Below, one piece after another: positions 1-11,054 of a DNA stretch of 64,000 nucleotides (position 1 is its first letter; each line of letters opens with the position of its first letter). The stretch is from Castellaniella denitrificans (GTDB lineage Bacteria > Pseudomonadota > Gammaproteobacteria > Burkholderiales > Burkholderiaceae_B): assembly GCF_027214045.1 (NCBI RefSeq), contig NZ_JAPWHE010000011.1:25486-89485 (forward strand), read 5' to 3'. The notes under the pieces were generated by a model that saw only the letters and a program-made list of their open reading frames with translations, was not told the origin of the DNA and did not search any database. The translations under genes and the position numbers were made by a program.

Positions 1-1437
1 CGACTTTCTCTCGCCGCCGTGTCGGGCCTGCTGGCCGCTCTGCTCGCCGGATGCGCCATCGTCCCCAAATACGAACGGCCCACCGTCGAAGTGCCCGGCG
101 TCTTCAAGGAAGCCCGTCTGAGCGCCGCCGAACGGCAGCGCTGGAAGCAGGCCCAGCCGGCCGACGACCTGGCACGGGGCCGCTGGTGGGCCATTTTCAG
201 GGATCAGGCACTGGATGCCCTGCAGGAGCAAGCCATGCGGGCGAATCAGGATCTGAAGGCGGCCGCCGCGCGCGTGAAGCAGGCGCGCGCGATGCAGCGG
301 AACGCGCGCGCCGACCGCTTTCCGGAGCTGACGGCCGGCCTGAGCGCCAACCGCCAGCGCACCGCCAACGCGGCCGGAGACTCGGTCGACACGGGCGTCA
401 CCACCACGCTCTGGCGCGCACAGACCGGCCTGTCCTACGAAGTCGATCTGTTCGGCCGCGTAGCCTCGGAAATCGACGCGGCTGGCGCCGACACTCAACG
501 GGTCCAGGCGCTGTACCATTCTGTGCGGCTGGCGCTGCAGGCCGACGTCGCGCAGACCTATTTCCTGATCCGGCGACTGGACGGTGAAACCCAGCTCTAC
601 GACAACACGATCTCCCTGCGTCAAATAAGCCTGGAGCTGGTCGAGACCCGTTTTCACGAAGGCGACATCAGCGAGCTCGACGTCGCACGGGCCCGGTCCG
701 AACTCGCCTCGGCACGCGCCGAGGCGCTCGGCGTCGAGCGGCAACGCGCCGCCGCCGAGCACGGACTGGCGCTGCTGCTGGGACAGCCACCTGCGAATTT
801 TTCCCTGCCGCGGCAGCCACTGGCCAGGATTTCGGTGGCCATCCCGGCCGGACTGCCCTCCTCCCTGCTTGAAAGGCGCCCCGACATCGCCGCCGCCGAA
901 AGAGCGCTGGCGGCCGCCAATGCACGGATCGGCGCCGCACGGGCCGCCCTGTTCCCGCAACTGGTCCTGACCGGCACCTTCGGCTTCGAATCGTCCGAAC
1001 TGGACGAACTGCTGCGCTGGTCGAGCCGCAGCTTTCTGCTCGGCCCGCTGATCGGTACGGCGCTGACGTTGCCGATCTTCGACGGCGGACGGCGCCAGGC
1101 CGGCGTGGACCGCGCCCGCGCCCGCTACGAGGAAGACGTGGCCCTCTATCGGCAGAGCGTGCTCAAAGCCTTCGACGAAGTCGAGGATGGCCTGTCCGCG
1201 CTGCGCCTGCTGGGCGAACAGACCGAAGCGCAGGATACCGCCGTGGCCGCCGCAACCCACGCGGCGGAACTCTCGAAAAACCAATATGAAGCCGGGTCGG
1301 TCAGCTATCTGGAAGTCATCGACGCCGACCGCGACGTGCTGCGGCACCGGCGCACCCTCGTGCAGCTGGACGGCCTGCGCGCGCAGGCGGCCGTCCAGCT
1401 CATCCGGGCGATCGGCGGTGGCTGGGACGCGTCCTGA
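1..1437 (+). CDS. RND efflux outer-membrane factor lipoprotein (NodT/OprM family), 5' end cut by window
   Basis: Outer-membrane channel of a tripartite RND drug or metal efflux pump. The frame is open from base 1, so the true start lies just outside the window. The first 18 visible residues are a lipoprotein signal ending in the lipobox LLAGC (Cys is visible residue 18), and family length (about 480) implies only a few residues are missing. The rest shows the two repeated outer-membrane-efflux domains typical of TolC-type trimers, with long alpha-helical stretches rich in Ala, Arg and Gln, and motifs such as [15 protein letters not shown] and [16 protein letters not shown] that recur in NodT proteins. 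Being lipidated makes it OprM/NodT-like rather than TolC-like. The membrane-fusion and pump genes are probably upstream. The substrate cannot be told from this gene. Confidence 0.9.
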   Translation, partial: RLSLAAVSGLLAALLAGCAIVPKYERPTVEVPGVFKEARLSAAERQRWKQAQPADDLARGRWWAIFRDQALDALQEQAMRANQDLKAAAARVKQARAMQRNARADRFPELTAGLSANRQRTANAAGDSVDTGVTTTLWRAQTGLSYEVDLFGRVASEIDAAGADTQRVQALYHSVRLALQADVAQTYFLIRRLDGETQLYDNTISLRQISLELVETRFHEGDISELDVARARSELASARAEALGVERQRAAAEHGLALLLGQPPANFSLPRQPLARISVAIPAGLPSSLLERRPDIAAAERALAAANARIGAARAALFPQLVLTGTFGFESSELDELLRWSSRSFLLGPLIGTALTLPIFDGGRRQAGVDRARARYEEDVALYRQSVLKAFDEVEDGLSALRLLGEQTEAQDTAVAAATHAAELSKNQYEAGSVSYLEVIDADRDVLRHRRTLVQLDGLRAQAAVQLIRAIGGGWDAS

Positions 1438-1468
1438 TTGTCGCAAGAGGGCGCCACGCTGCTAAAAT
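1438..1468 (+). promoter_or_regulatory. Candidate promoter for dapD-dapE
   Basis: TTGTCG (1438-1443) and TGCTAAAAT (extended -10, TAAAAT at 1463-1468) are separated by 19 bases, somewhat longer than ideal. The -10 is a good match and lies 44 bases before the dapD start. Inferred by eye. Confidence 0.4.
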
Positions 1469-1511
1469 TTCTGGTTCACTTCTTACAAGACACCGACCAG
1501 ACTCCGCCATC

Positions 1512-3510
<1,999 letters not shown>

Positions 3511-3563
3511 CCCCATCCGGTCCGCGCCGGACGGCGCGGGCGACCCCGTTCCCCACGCACACC

Positions 3564-4460
3564 ATGTCCTCTCCACATACCGAACTCCTGACCCTGCGCG
3601 ATCTGCTGCGCTGGTCCATCAGCCGCTTTCACGCCGCCGGCCTGGTCTTCGGCCACGGCAGCGACAACGCCTGGGACGAGGCCGCCTATCTGCTGCTGCA
3701 CGGTTTGCACCTGCCGCCCGACACGCTCGACCCCTTTCTGGACGCGCGCCTGCTGGAGCGCGAACGGCAGCGCTGCGTGGACCTGATCCACGAGCGCATC
3801 AACACGCGCAAGCCCGCCGCCTATCTGACGGGCGAGGCCTGGCTGCAGGGCGAGCGCTTCCTGGTGGACGAGCGCGTGATCGTCCCTCGATCGCCCATTG
3901 CAGAATTGCTGGCCGAAGGCCTGGCGCCCTGGATCGAAGACCCGGACGCGGTCGGACAGGCGCTGGACCTGTGCACCGGCTCGGGCTGCCTGGCGATCCT
4001 GGCGGCCCACGCCTTCGGCCACGCCACCGTGGACGCGGTGGATGTGTCCACCGACGCCCTGGCGGTTGCGCAATCGAACATCGAATTGCACGGCCTGCGG
4101 GACCGTGTCCAGGCGCTGCGCAGCGATCTGCTCTCCCAGGTGCCGGCGGACCGCCGCTACGACCTGATCGTCTGCAACCCGCCCTACGTCAACGAGCAAT
4201 CTATGAAAGGGCTGCCGCCCGAATACCGGCACGAGCCCCGGCTGGCGCTGGCCGGCGGCGCCGACGGCATGGATCTGGTGCGCCGCATCCTGGCCGACGC
4301 GCCCCGCTTCATGGCCCCTGAAGGCCTGCTGGTACTGGAGATCGGCCACGAGCGGGCGCACTTCGAAGCCGCATTCCCCGAGCTGGAACCCGTCTGGCTG
4401 GACACGGCCGCCACCACCGACCAGATCCTATTGCTGCGCCGCGCGCAGCTGGCCTCGTGA
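3564..4460 (+). CDS. prmB: 50S ribosomal protein uL3 N5-glutamine methyltransferase
   Basis: S-adenosylmethionine-dependent methyltransferase that modifies a glutamine of ribosomal protein L3. The 298-residue protein has an N-terminal helical domain (1-110), a class I SAM-binding fold starting at ALDLCTGSGCLAILAA (motif I, about residue 133), and the catalytic NPPYVNEQSM motif (about residue 210) shared by PrmB, PrmC and HemK. The NPPYV followed by EYRHEPRLALAGGADGMD fits PrmB better than PrmC (release-factor methylase). Start chosen at ATG 3564, 53 bases after dapE; the frame is open further upstream but only as a shadow of dapE. Its stop overlaps the GTG start of the next gene (GTGA), suggesting translational coupling. 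Confidence 0.92.
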   Translation: MSSPHTELLTLRDLLRWSISRFHAAGLVFGHGSDNAWDEAAYLLLHGLHLPPDTLDPFLDARLLERERQRCVDLIHERINTRKPAAYLTGEAWLQGERFLVDERVIVPRSPIAELLAEGLAPWIEDPDAVGQALDLCTGSGCLAILAAHAFGHATVDAVDVSTDALAVAQSNIELHGLRDRVQALRSDLLSQVPADRRYDLIVCNPPYVNEQSMKGLPPEYRHEPRLALAGGADGMDLVRRILADAPRFMAPEGLLVLEIGHERAHFEAAFPELEPVWLDTAATTDQILLLRRAQLAS

Positions 4461-6379
4461 TCCGCGCCGCCGGCCTGACCCTGCGGCGCGGTGTCAAGGT
4501 CCTGCTGGAAAACGCCGAATTCGTCGTCCACCCGGGCGAACGCGTCGGCATCGTCGGCAAGAACGGCGCGGGAAAGTCCTCGCTTTTCGCCCTGCTGCAA
4601 GGCCTGATCGACCCGGATGCGGGCACGCTGGACATCCCCGCATCCTGGCGACTGGCCAGCGTCGAACAGATCCTGCACGATACTGATCGTCCGGCACGCG
4701 AATTCGTCATCGACGGCGATCACCATCTGCGCGATCTGCAGGCGCGCCGCGCCGCCCTGGACCCGGATCAGGGTCATGCGATCGCCGAACTGGAGGCCGC
4801 CCTGGTCGAGGCCGAGGCCTGGAGCGCACCTTCGCGCGCCGAACAGTTGCTGGCCGGCCTGGGTTTCGCCCCGGACGAATGGACCCGGCCGGTCGCCAGT
4901 TTTTCAGGCGGCTGGCAGATGCGCATTGCCCTGGCGCGCGCGCTGATGGCACCCTCCGACCTGCTGCTGCTCGACGAGCCCACCAATCACCTGGATCTGG
5001 ACGCCATGTTGTGGCTGGAACGCTGGCTGGCCGGCTATCCGGGCACGGTGCTGCTGATTTCCCACGACACCGAATTTCTGGACGCGGTGGCGCGAGTCAT
5101 CCTGCACTTCGAGCAGGACAAGCTGGTGCGCTACAAAGGCGGCTACGAATCCTTCCTGGAACAGCGCGCCGAGCGGCTGCGCCAGAACCGCCTGGCGATC
5201 CAGCGCCAGACGCGCGAGGCGGCCCACCTGCAATCCTTCATCGACCGCTTCAAGGCCAAGGCCACCAAGGCCAAGCAGGCGCAAAGCCGGGTCAAGGCCC
5301 TGGCGCGCATGCAGACCCTGGCGCCGCTGGCCGTGGAGTCGGGCATCGACATCCGTCTGCCCGAACCCGCGCAGACGCCCGACGTGTTGCTGACGCTGGA
5401 GGACGCCACCCTGGGCTATCCGGCGAGCGGCGCCGGCGCGGCGCGCGCCATCCTGGAAGACGTAGGCCTGATGGTGCGCGGCGGCAGCCGCATCGGCATC
5501 CTGGGCGTCAATGGCGCCGGCAAGAGCACCCTGGTCAAGACCCTGGCCCGCGAACTGCGGCCCCTGGCGGGCGGCTACCGGCCGGCCAAGGGCCTGGAGA
5601 TCGGCTATTTCGCCCAGCAGCAACTGGACGTGCTCGATCCGGAACTGAGTCCTCTGCAGCACTTCGTGCGCATCGCGCCGGACACACGCGAACAGGAACT
5701 GCGCAACATGCTGGGCGGCTTCGGTTTCGGCGGCGACATGGTGAGCCAGCCGGTGGCGCCTTTTTCCGGCGGCGAGAAGGCGCGCCTGGCACTGGCCCTG
5801 ATCGTCTGGCGCAAGCCCAACCTGCTGCTGCTCGACGAGCCCAGCAACCACCTGGATGTGGACACCCGCGAGGCCCTGGCGCGCGCGCTGGCGGAGTTCC
5901 CCGGCAGCGTGCTGCTGGTATCCCACGACCGGCACTTGCTGCGCACCACCGTGGACAGTTTCTGGATCGTCGCCGACGGCCGGGTCCAGCCCTTCGACGG
6001 CGACCTGGAAGACTACCGAGACTGGCTGCAGCAGCGCCAGGCGCAGCGCAACCAGGTCGCGCGCGCGGCAGCGCCGGCCCCGAACCAGGACCGCAAGGCG
6101 CAGCGCCGTGAACAGGCACAGGCCCGGCAGGAACTATCCACCCGCCGCAAGCCGCTGGAGGCCCGCTTGAAGCGGGTGGAAGACGCGATGTCCAGGGCGC
6201 AAGCCCGGCTGGCGGAACTGGACGCGCTGATGGCCGATCCGGATTTCTATACGGATGCCCACAAGGACACCCGTCCGGGCCTGATGGCCGAACACGGCGA
6301 ACTGGGCAAGGCCCTCCAGCGCCAGGAAGAGGAATGGCTGGATCTGCAGACTGAGCTCGAGGCACTGGAAAAAACCTGA
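4457..6379 (+). CDS. ABC-F family ATPase (YheS-like), ribosome-associated
   Basis: Soluble protein with two fused ABC ATPase domains and no membrane segments, the mark of the ABC-F family that acts on ribosomes rather than in transport. Domain 1 has Walker A GKNGAGKSS (about 35), signature FSGGWQMRIALARAL and Walker B LLLLDEPTNHLD. An Arg/Lys-rich linker (about 240-300) resembles the P-site tRNA-interaction motif. Domain 2 has GVNGAGKST, FSGGEKARLALAL and LLLLDEPSNHLD. A charged coiled coil occupies about residues 530-640. The length of 640 and the opening IRAAGLTLRRGVKVLLENAE resemble E. coli YheS more than Uup or EttA. The GTG start overlaps the prmB stop by 4 bases. Confidence 0.9.
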   Translation: MIRAAGLTLRRGVKVLLENAEFVVHPGERVGIVGKNGAGKSSLFALLQGLIDPDAGTLDIPASWRLASVEQILHDTDRPAREFVIDGDHHLRDLQARRAALDPDQGHAIAELEAALVEAEAWSAPSRAEQLLAGLGFAPDEWTRPVASFSGGWQMRIALARALMAPSDLLLLDEPTNHLDLDAMLWLERWLAGYPGTVLLISHDTEFLDAVARVILHFEQDKLVRYKGGYESFLEQRAERLRQNRLAIQRQTREAAHLQSFIDRFKAKATKAKQAQSRVKALARMQTLAPLAVESGIDIRLPEPAQTPDVLLTLEDATLGYPASGAGAARAILEDVGLMVRGGSRIGILGVNGAGKSTLVKTLARELRPLAGGYRPAKGLEIGYFAQQQLDVLDPELSPLQHFVRIAPDTREQELRNMLGGFGFGGDMVSQPVAPFSGGEKARLALALIVWRKPNLLLLDEPSNHLDVDTREALARALAEFPGSVLLVSHDRHLLRTTVDSFWIVADGRVQPFDGDLEDYRDWLQQRQAQRNQVARAAAPAPNQDRKAQRREQAQARQELSTRRKPLEARLKRVEDAMSRAQARLAELDALMADPDFYTDAHKDTRPGLMAEHGELGKALQRQEEEWLDLQTELEALEKT

Positions 6380-6515
6380 GCCTCCCCGGCAGCACGCTGA
6401 TTTTCCTGCATATTCCAAGGCTGAATAATTTAATACTCTTATATTCGTTCGGCATGAGGATGACGATCCTTAGAATGGACTGGTCTTATAACCGTCCCTT
6501 CAAAAGATCCGCGCC
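6380..6515 (+). promoter_or_regulatory. AT-rich upstream region of the AhpD-like/ACAD/ABC operon
   Basis: The segment 6410-6450 is markedly AT-rich compared with its neighbours. A TAGAAT -10 box at 6471-6476 has a weak TTCGGC -35 at 6448-6453 with 17-base spacing. No clear terminator for the upstream gene was seen. The position of the promoter is a guess from motif quality. Confidence 0.35.
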
Positions 6516-7058
6516 ATGAGCCGCCTCCCCATCCAATCCGTCGAATCCGCTCCAACCGAAGCCCAGGACCGCCTGCGCGCCGCAGCCCAGGCCAACGGCT
6601 TCCTGCCCAACCTGCTGGGCGTCCTGGCGAACGCGCCCACCGCCCTGGAAACCTACCAGGTCGTCGGCGCGATCAACGGCCGCAACAGCCTCACCCCCAC
6701 CGAACGCGAAGTCGTGCAGATCACGGCCGCCACCTACAACGGTTGCGGCTTCTGCGTGGCCGGCCACACCAAACTCGCCTACAAGAAGCTGCAACTCCCC
6801 CAGGAACTGGTCGAGGCCCTGCGCGGCACCCAGGCCCTGTCCGATCCCAAGCTGAACGCACTGGCGCAATTCACCCTGCAAGTTCTGGAGCACCGCGGCC
6901 AAGTGTCCGACGAAGCACTGGCCGCACTGCGCGCGGCAGGCTACGACGACGCCCAGGCCCTGGACGTGGTGCTGGGCGTAAGCCTGGCGACACTGTGCAA
7001 CTACGCCAACAATCTGGCCCGCACCCCCATCAACCCGGAACTGCAGGCCTACGCCTGA
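6516..7058 (+). CDS. AhpD-like carboxymuconolactone-decarboxylase-family protein (possible peroxidase)
   Basis: 180-residue all-helical protein of the CMD/AhpD superfamily. It carries the full AhpD active-site pattern Glu-X11-Cys-X2-Cys-X3-His, seen in the stretch from EVVQITAATYNGCGFCVAGH (about residues 70-90), so a thiol-based peroxidase or disulfide-reductase role is plausible; true decarboxylases of this superfamily lack the CxxC. The sequence AQANGFLPNLLGVLANAP near the N-terminus is typical of the peroxidase-related subgroup. It is the first gene of an apparent operon with a flavoprotein and an ABC importer (gap 14 bases to the next gene). It may protect against or use peroxide produced by the flavoenzyme; that is inference only. 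Confidence 0.85.
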   Translation: MSRLPIQSVESAPTEAQDRLRAAAQANGFLPNLLGVLANAPTALETYQVVGAINGRNSLTPTEREVVQITAATYNGCGFCVAGHTKLAYKKLQLPQELVEALRGTQALSDPKLNALAQFTLQVLEHRGQVSDEALAALRAAGYDDAQALDVVLGVSLATLCNYANNLARTPINPELQAYA

Positions 7059-7072
7059 TCCTGGAGGCCCGC

Positions 7073-8173
7073 ATGTCCACCGACCTGTTGCCCGCCGTCC
7101 ATGGCGACGGCATCGACGCCCTGATCCGGGAAAGCCTGGCGCCCCAGGCGGAAGCCATCGATCAGGGCCGGTATCCGGGCGACTTCATGCGAGCGCTGGG
7201 CCGCCTGGGCGGCTTCGGCGCCGCGCTGCCCGTCGAATCGGGCGGCCTGGGCCTGGACCTCGCGGCCCAGATCGAGATCATCGCCCGCGTCGGCCGCGTC
7301 TGCGGCTCCACGGCTTTCCTGGCCTGGTGCCAGTCGGCCTGCGCCTGGTATTTCCATCAGACGGACAACGCCGCCGCGCGCGAACGCTATCTGTCACCCA
7401 TCGCCCGGGGTGAGATCCTGGCCGGCACCGGCATGTCCAACTGCGTCAAGCATCTCGCGGGCATCGAACGCATCAACCTGCGCGCGCGGCGCGACGGCGA
7501 AGGTTACCGCGTGAACGGCGCCTTGCCCTGGGTCTCGAACCTGGGGCCCGATCACCTGGTCATCGCCGCCGCGGCTGTCGAGGAAGGCGGCTACATCATG
7601 TTCGCCGTGCCGCCGGGCGCGACCGCGCTGACGTTGCGCCCCTGCCCCGCCTTCGCCGGCATGGAAGGCACCGGCACCTACGGCGTGCACCTGAAGAACG
7701 CGCTGATTCCTGCGACGGACGTGCTGGCCGAGCCCGCGGGCTTCGAGGACTACATCGGCCGGATCAAGCCCGGCTTCCTGCTGATGCAGATCGGCATGGG
7801 GCAGGGGCTGGTCCGGGCCAGCCTGGAAACCATCCATGCAACCAACCAGCGGCTGAGCCACGTCAACACGTTCCTGGACGACCAAGAGGACACGCTCGGC
7901 CAGGATGCCGGGGCCCTGCTGACGGAAACCGTGCGGCTCGCGCGCCTGGACCGGGACGCGCTGCTCCTGGACATCCTGCGCGCCCGCGCCCGGGCCTCGG
8001 AACTCAGCCTGCGGGCCACGCAATCGGCCGCCCTGCACGCGGGAGCCGCCGGCTACCTGATGAGCCACCCCGCCCAGCGCCGCCTGCGCGAAGCCTTGTT
8101 CGTCGCCATCGTGACACCGGCCCTGAAGCACCTGCGCAAGGAAATCCATGCGCTCGAACGAGAGGCGGCCTGA
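7073..8173 (+). CDS. Acyl-CoA-dehydrogenase-like flavoprotein
   Basis: 366-residue protein with the acyl-CoA dehydrogenase fold: N-terminal helical domain (about 1-110, with ALPVESGGLGLDL), middle beta-domain (LAGTGMSNCVKHL, ALPWVSNLGPDHLVI) and C-terminal four-helix domain. In classical enzymes the catalytic Glu sits in a (Y)EGT motif near the C-terminus; here the equivalent region reads FVAIVTPALKHL and shows no such Glu. This and the link to a nitrate/sulfonate-type importer suggest a flavin-dependent oxygenase-like member (the wider group that includes DszC and SfnB) rather than a beta-oxidation enzyme. Start ATG 7073 is preceded by GGAGG. The next gene starts 3 bases after the stop. Substrate unknown. 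Confidence 0.78.
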   Translation: MSTDLLPAVHGDGIDALIRESLAPQAEAIDQGRYPGDFMRALGRLGGFGAALPVESGGLGLDLAAQIEIIARVGRVCGSTAFLAWCQSACAWYFHQTDNAAARERYLSPIARGEILAGTGMSNCVKHLAGIERINLRARRDGEGYRVNGALPWVSNLGPDHLVIAAAAVEEGGYIMFAVPPGATALTLRPCPAFAGMEGTGTYGVHLKNALIPATDVLAEPAGFEDYIGRIKPGFLLMQIGMGQGLVRASLETIHATNQRLSHVNTFLDDQEDTLGQDAGALLTETVRLARLDRDALLLDILRARARASELSLRATQSAALHAGAAGYLMSHPAQRRLREALFVAIVTPALKHLRKEIHALEREAA

Positions 8174-8176
8174 CGC

Positions 8177-9016
8177 ATGAGTCTCGCCACCGAGCTTGCC
8201 GCCCCGATCGCCGGGACCTCCGCCATCGAAACCGGTGTGCTCAGCGCCACGGACGTGGCACTGGACTATGCGCGGCCGGGGGATGGCCCCCACCGCATCC
8301 TGCAGGATTTTTCCCTGGAGCTGCAGGCAGGGGAAATCGTCGCGCTGCTGGGTCCCAGCGGCGTCGGCAAGTCCTCGCTGCTGCGGGTGCTGGCGGGTCT
8401 GCAGCAACCGCAAGCCGGTCAGGTCCGCCTGCGCGGCCGTCAACTGACCGGTCCCGCCCCTGACGTAGGCTTCGTCTTCCAGGACCCCTGCCTGCTACCC
8501 TGGCTGACCCTGGAGGAGAACGTCGCCTTCGGTCTGGATTTTCGCCATCAGCCCAGGCTGGACGAGGCACTGCGCCGCACGCGCGTTCAACAAGCCATCG
8601 CGGAAGTCGGCCTGACGCACGCCCGGACACGCTACCCCGACGAATTGTCGGGCGGCATGGCCCAGCGGGCCGCTCTGGCCCGCAGCCTGGCGCGCGCGCC
8701 CGAAATCCTGCTGCTGGACGAGCCCTTCAGCGCCCTGGATGAAGTGACCCGCGGCGAAATGCAGACCCTGCTGCTGGAAATCAGCGCGCGCCACTGCGCC
8801 GCCGCGATCCTGGTGACCCACGACATCGACGAGGCGCTGCTGCTCGCCGACCGCATTCTGCTGCTGGGCGGCCAGCCGGGCAGCCTGATTGGCCAGTGGC
8901 GGCCCGGCCGCCCCCACCCACGGGACGAGACCGATCCCCACCTCACCTCACTGCGCGTCCAGATCCTGCAAGCCCTGCGCGCCGCCCGCCCACCCAAATC
9001 CAATCCGGCATCATGA
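8177..9016 (+). CDS. ABC transporter ATP-binding protein, nitrate/sulfonate/taurine type
   Basis: ATPase subunit of an importer of the SsuB/TauB/NrtD group (279 residues). Walker A GPSGVGKSS lies at about residue 58, the Q-loop at VFQDPCLLPWLTLEENVAFG, signature LSGGMAQRAALARSL, Walker B ILLLDEPFSALD and the switch His in LVTHDIDEALLLADRI. Position between the flavoprotein gene (3-base gap) and the binding-protein gene (ATGA overlap) shows it belongs to this operon. About 25 residues precede the usual start of the domain, so a slightly later start is possible. The family imports small oxyanions or organosulfonates, but the substrate here is not determined. Confidence 0.9.
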   Translation: MSLATELAAPIAGTSAIETGVLSATDVALDYARPGDGPHRILQDFSLELQAGEIVALLGPSGVGKSSLLRVLAGLQQPQAGQVRLRGRQLTGPAPDVGFVFQDPCLLPWLTLEENVAFGLDFRHQPRLDEALRRTRVQQAIAEVGLTHARTRYPDELSGGMAQRAALARSLARAPEILLLDEPFSALDEVTRGEMQTLLLEISARHCAAAILVTHDIDEALLLADRILLLGGQPGSLIGQWRPGRPHPRDETDPHLTSLRVQILQALRAARPPKSNPAS

Positions 9017-10233
9017 CCCTGAAACTGATCGATCCCTGCTGCGGCGCCGCCGCCAGCGCCCTGGCCGGCCGCCGACAATTCCTGAAACTGTCTTCGCTGT
9101 TCACGATGGCCGGCGCCCTGCCGCTGCTGCAGGCGGGCCAGGCGGCTCGCGCTGCCGAACCGGATGCGCCGGTGCGCATCGGTTATCTGCCGATCACCGA
9201 CGCCACGCCGCTGCTGGTGGCGCATCACAACGGCCTGTTCGAAAAGCGCGGACTGCGGGTGGAAAAGCCGAGGCGCTTCCGTAGCTGGTCGCAGATCGTC
9301 GAGGCTTTCCTGAGCGGTCAGGTGAATGTGGTCCATCTGCTCATGCCCATGACCGTCTGGTCACGCTACGGCAGCAAGTCCCCGGCCAAGGTGGTGGCCT
9401 GGAATCATATGGAAGGCTCCTGCCTGACCGTGCGGCCCGACATCGCCAGCCTCGCCGACCTGGGCGGTACCACGGTCGCCATCCCCTTCTGGTATTCGGT
9501 ACACAACATCGTCCTGCAAGCCATGCTGCGCGAGGCCGGGCTGGAATTCATCAGTGACGGAGAACCGACCAAACAACAGGTCAAGCTGGTGGTCATGTCG
9601 CCCGGCGACATGCTCCCCGCTCTTGGCACGAAGCGGATTTCCGGCTACATCGTGGCCGAGCCGTTCAACGCCAAGGCCGAGGAACTGGGCGTGGGCAAAG
9701 TCTGGCGCTTCACCGGCGACGTCTGGCGCAACCACGCCTGCTGCGTGGTCACGATGCACGAGCGCGACTTGCAGGAGCGCCCCGAATGGTCCCAGAAGGT
9801 CGTCGACGCCATCGTCGAAGCACAGGCCTGGACCCGGGGCCACCGCGAGGAAACCGTGAAGATCCTTGAGCGTGGCAACCCCGCCGACTATACACCCCAC
9901 GAGCATTCGACCTTGGCGCGAGTGCTGCTGCCCTCGCCCGAGCGCGACGCGGAATACGTCCGCAGCGGCGCGATCCGCCACGCCGACTGGAAGGAACAAC
10001 GCATCGACTTTCAGCCCTACCCCTTTCCCAGCTACACGGAAAAACTGGTGGAAATGTTGAAATCCACTTATGTGCTGGGCGAGAACGCCTTCTTGAAGGA
10101 TCTCGACCCCGCCGAAGTCGCCCGCGACCTGGTGGACGACCGCTATGTGCGCAAGGCCATCGAGGCCCAGGGCGGGCCGGCCGCCTTCGGCATCGAGGGC
10201 TACACGCGCACGGAAACCTTCTCGGTCGCCTAG
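9013..10233 (+). CDS. ABC transporter substrate-binding protein (NMT1/SsuA/NrtA-like), Tat signal
   Basis: Periplasmic solute-binding protein of 406 residues. The N-terminus carries a twin-arginine signal (GRRQFLKLSSLF, about residues 19-30) followed by a hydrophobic stretch and an Ala-rich cleavage region ending near ARAAEP; Tat export is common in NrtA-type binding proteins. The mature part begins VRIGYLPITDATPLLVAHHNGLFEKRGL, the standard opening of NMT1/SsuA-like proteins. ATG 9013 overlaps the stop of the ATPase gene by 4 bases (ATGA), which fixes the start although the frame is open upstream. At about 400 residues it is longer than SsuA (about 320) and closer to NrtA/CmpA. The ligand is unknown. 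Confidence 0.88.
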   Translation: MTLKLIDPCCGAAASALAGRRQFLKLSSLFTMAGALPLLQAGQAARAAEPDAPVRIGYLPITDATPLLVAHHNGLFEKRGLRVEKPRRFRSWSQIVEAFLSGQVNVVHLLMPMTVWSRYGSKSPAKVVAWNHMEGSCLTVRPDIASLADLGGTTVAIPFWYSVHNIVLQAMLREAGLEFISDGEPTKQQVKLVVMSPGDMLPALGTKRISGYIVAEPFNAKAEELGVGKVWRFTGDVWRNHACCVVTMHERDLQERPEWSQKVVDAIVEAQAWTRGHREETVKILERGNPADYTPHEHSTLARVLLPSPERDAEYVRSGAIRHADWKEQRIDFQPYPFPSYTEKLVEMLKSTYVLGENAFLKDLDPAEVARDLVDDRYVRKAIEAQGGPAAFGIEGYTRTETFSVA

Positions 10234-10260
10234 GCTCGCGAGCGGACGGACCTGAAACCC

Positions 10261-11034
10261 ATGAAAATGCAAACCACCCCGCTGCCCGCCCACAGACGCC
10301 TGGCCCTGAGCCTGGGCGGACTGCTGGTTCTGCTGCTGCTCTGGGCCGCCGGCATCGGCATGGCCGGCGAGGAAACGACCATGGCCGGCCTGTTCTCGCC
10401 GCTGAAGGCCCTGCCCAGCCTGGCCCACCTGGTCCTGGACAATCAATTGACGGTGCACACCCTGGTCAGCCTCCGGCGCGTGGCCGTGGGGCTGTTCTGG
10501 GCACTGGTGTTCGGCATCCCCCTGGGGCTGGCGATCGGCGCTTCGCAGAAACTGGAGCTGGCCACCAGCGGCGCCTTCCAGTTCCTGCGCATGGTCTCGC
10601 CCCTGTCCTGGATGCCGGTCGCCGTGATGCTGTTCGGCATCGGCGATGCGCCCATCTATTTCCTGCTCAGTTTCGCCGCCGTCTGGCCCATCATCCTGAA
10701 CACCAGCGCGGGCGTGCGACAACTGGACCCGCGCTGGCTGATGCTGGCGCGCAGCCTGAGCGCCACGCGCCGGGAAATCCTCTGGAGGATCGTGATCCCC
10801 GGCTCCCTGGGCCACATGCTGACCGGTCTGCGCCTGGCCATCGGCATCGTCTGGATCATCCTGGTGCCCTGCGAAATGCTGGGCGTCAGTTCCGGCCTGG
10901 GCTATTTCATCCTGGATACCCGCGACCGCCTGGCCTATTCCGAGCTGATGGCCGTGATCGTGCTGATCGGTGCGCTGGGCTTCCTGCTGGACGCCACCGC
11001 ACAGCGGCTGCACCGGCGCTGGGCGCGACGCTGA
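10261..11034 (+). CDS. ABC transporter permease, nitrate/sulfonate type
   Basis: 257-residue inner-membrane permease of the SsuC/TauC/NrtB group with about six membrane segments (for example the N-terminal stretch around residues 15-40). The cytoplasmic EAA-like loop that docks on the ATPase is seen at LMLARSLSATRREILWRIVIPGS (residues about 160-182, broken here by the family pattern Gly at the end). It closes the operon 6516-11034. ATG 10261 is used; a second ATG two codons on is an alternative. The gap of 27 bases to the binding-protein gene shows no terminator. Confidence 0.9.
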   Translation: MKMQTTPLPAHRRLALSLGGLLVLLLLWAAGIGMAGEETTMAGLFSPLKALPSLAHLVLDNQLTVHTLVSLRRVAVGLFWALVFGIPLGLAIGASQKLELATSGAFQFLRMVSPLSWMPVAVMLFGIGDAPIYFLLSFAAVWPIILNTSAGVRQLDPRWLMLARSLSATRREILWRIVIPGSLGHMLTGLRLAIGIVWIILVPCEMLGVSSGLGYFILDTRDRLAYSELMAVIVLIGALGFLLDATAQRLHRRWARR

Positions 11035-11054
11035 TCGGCGTCAGGATAAGACGA

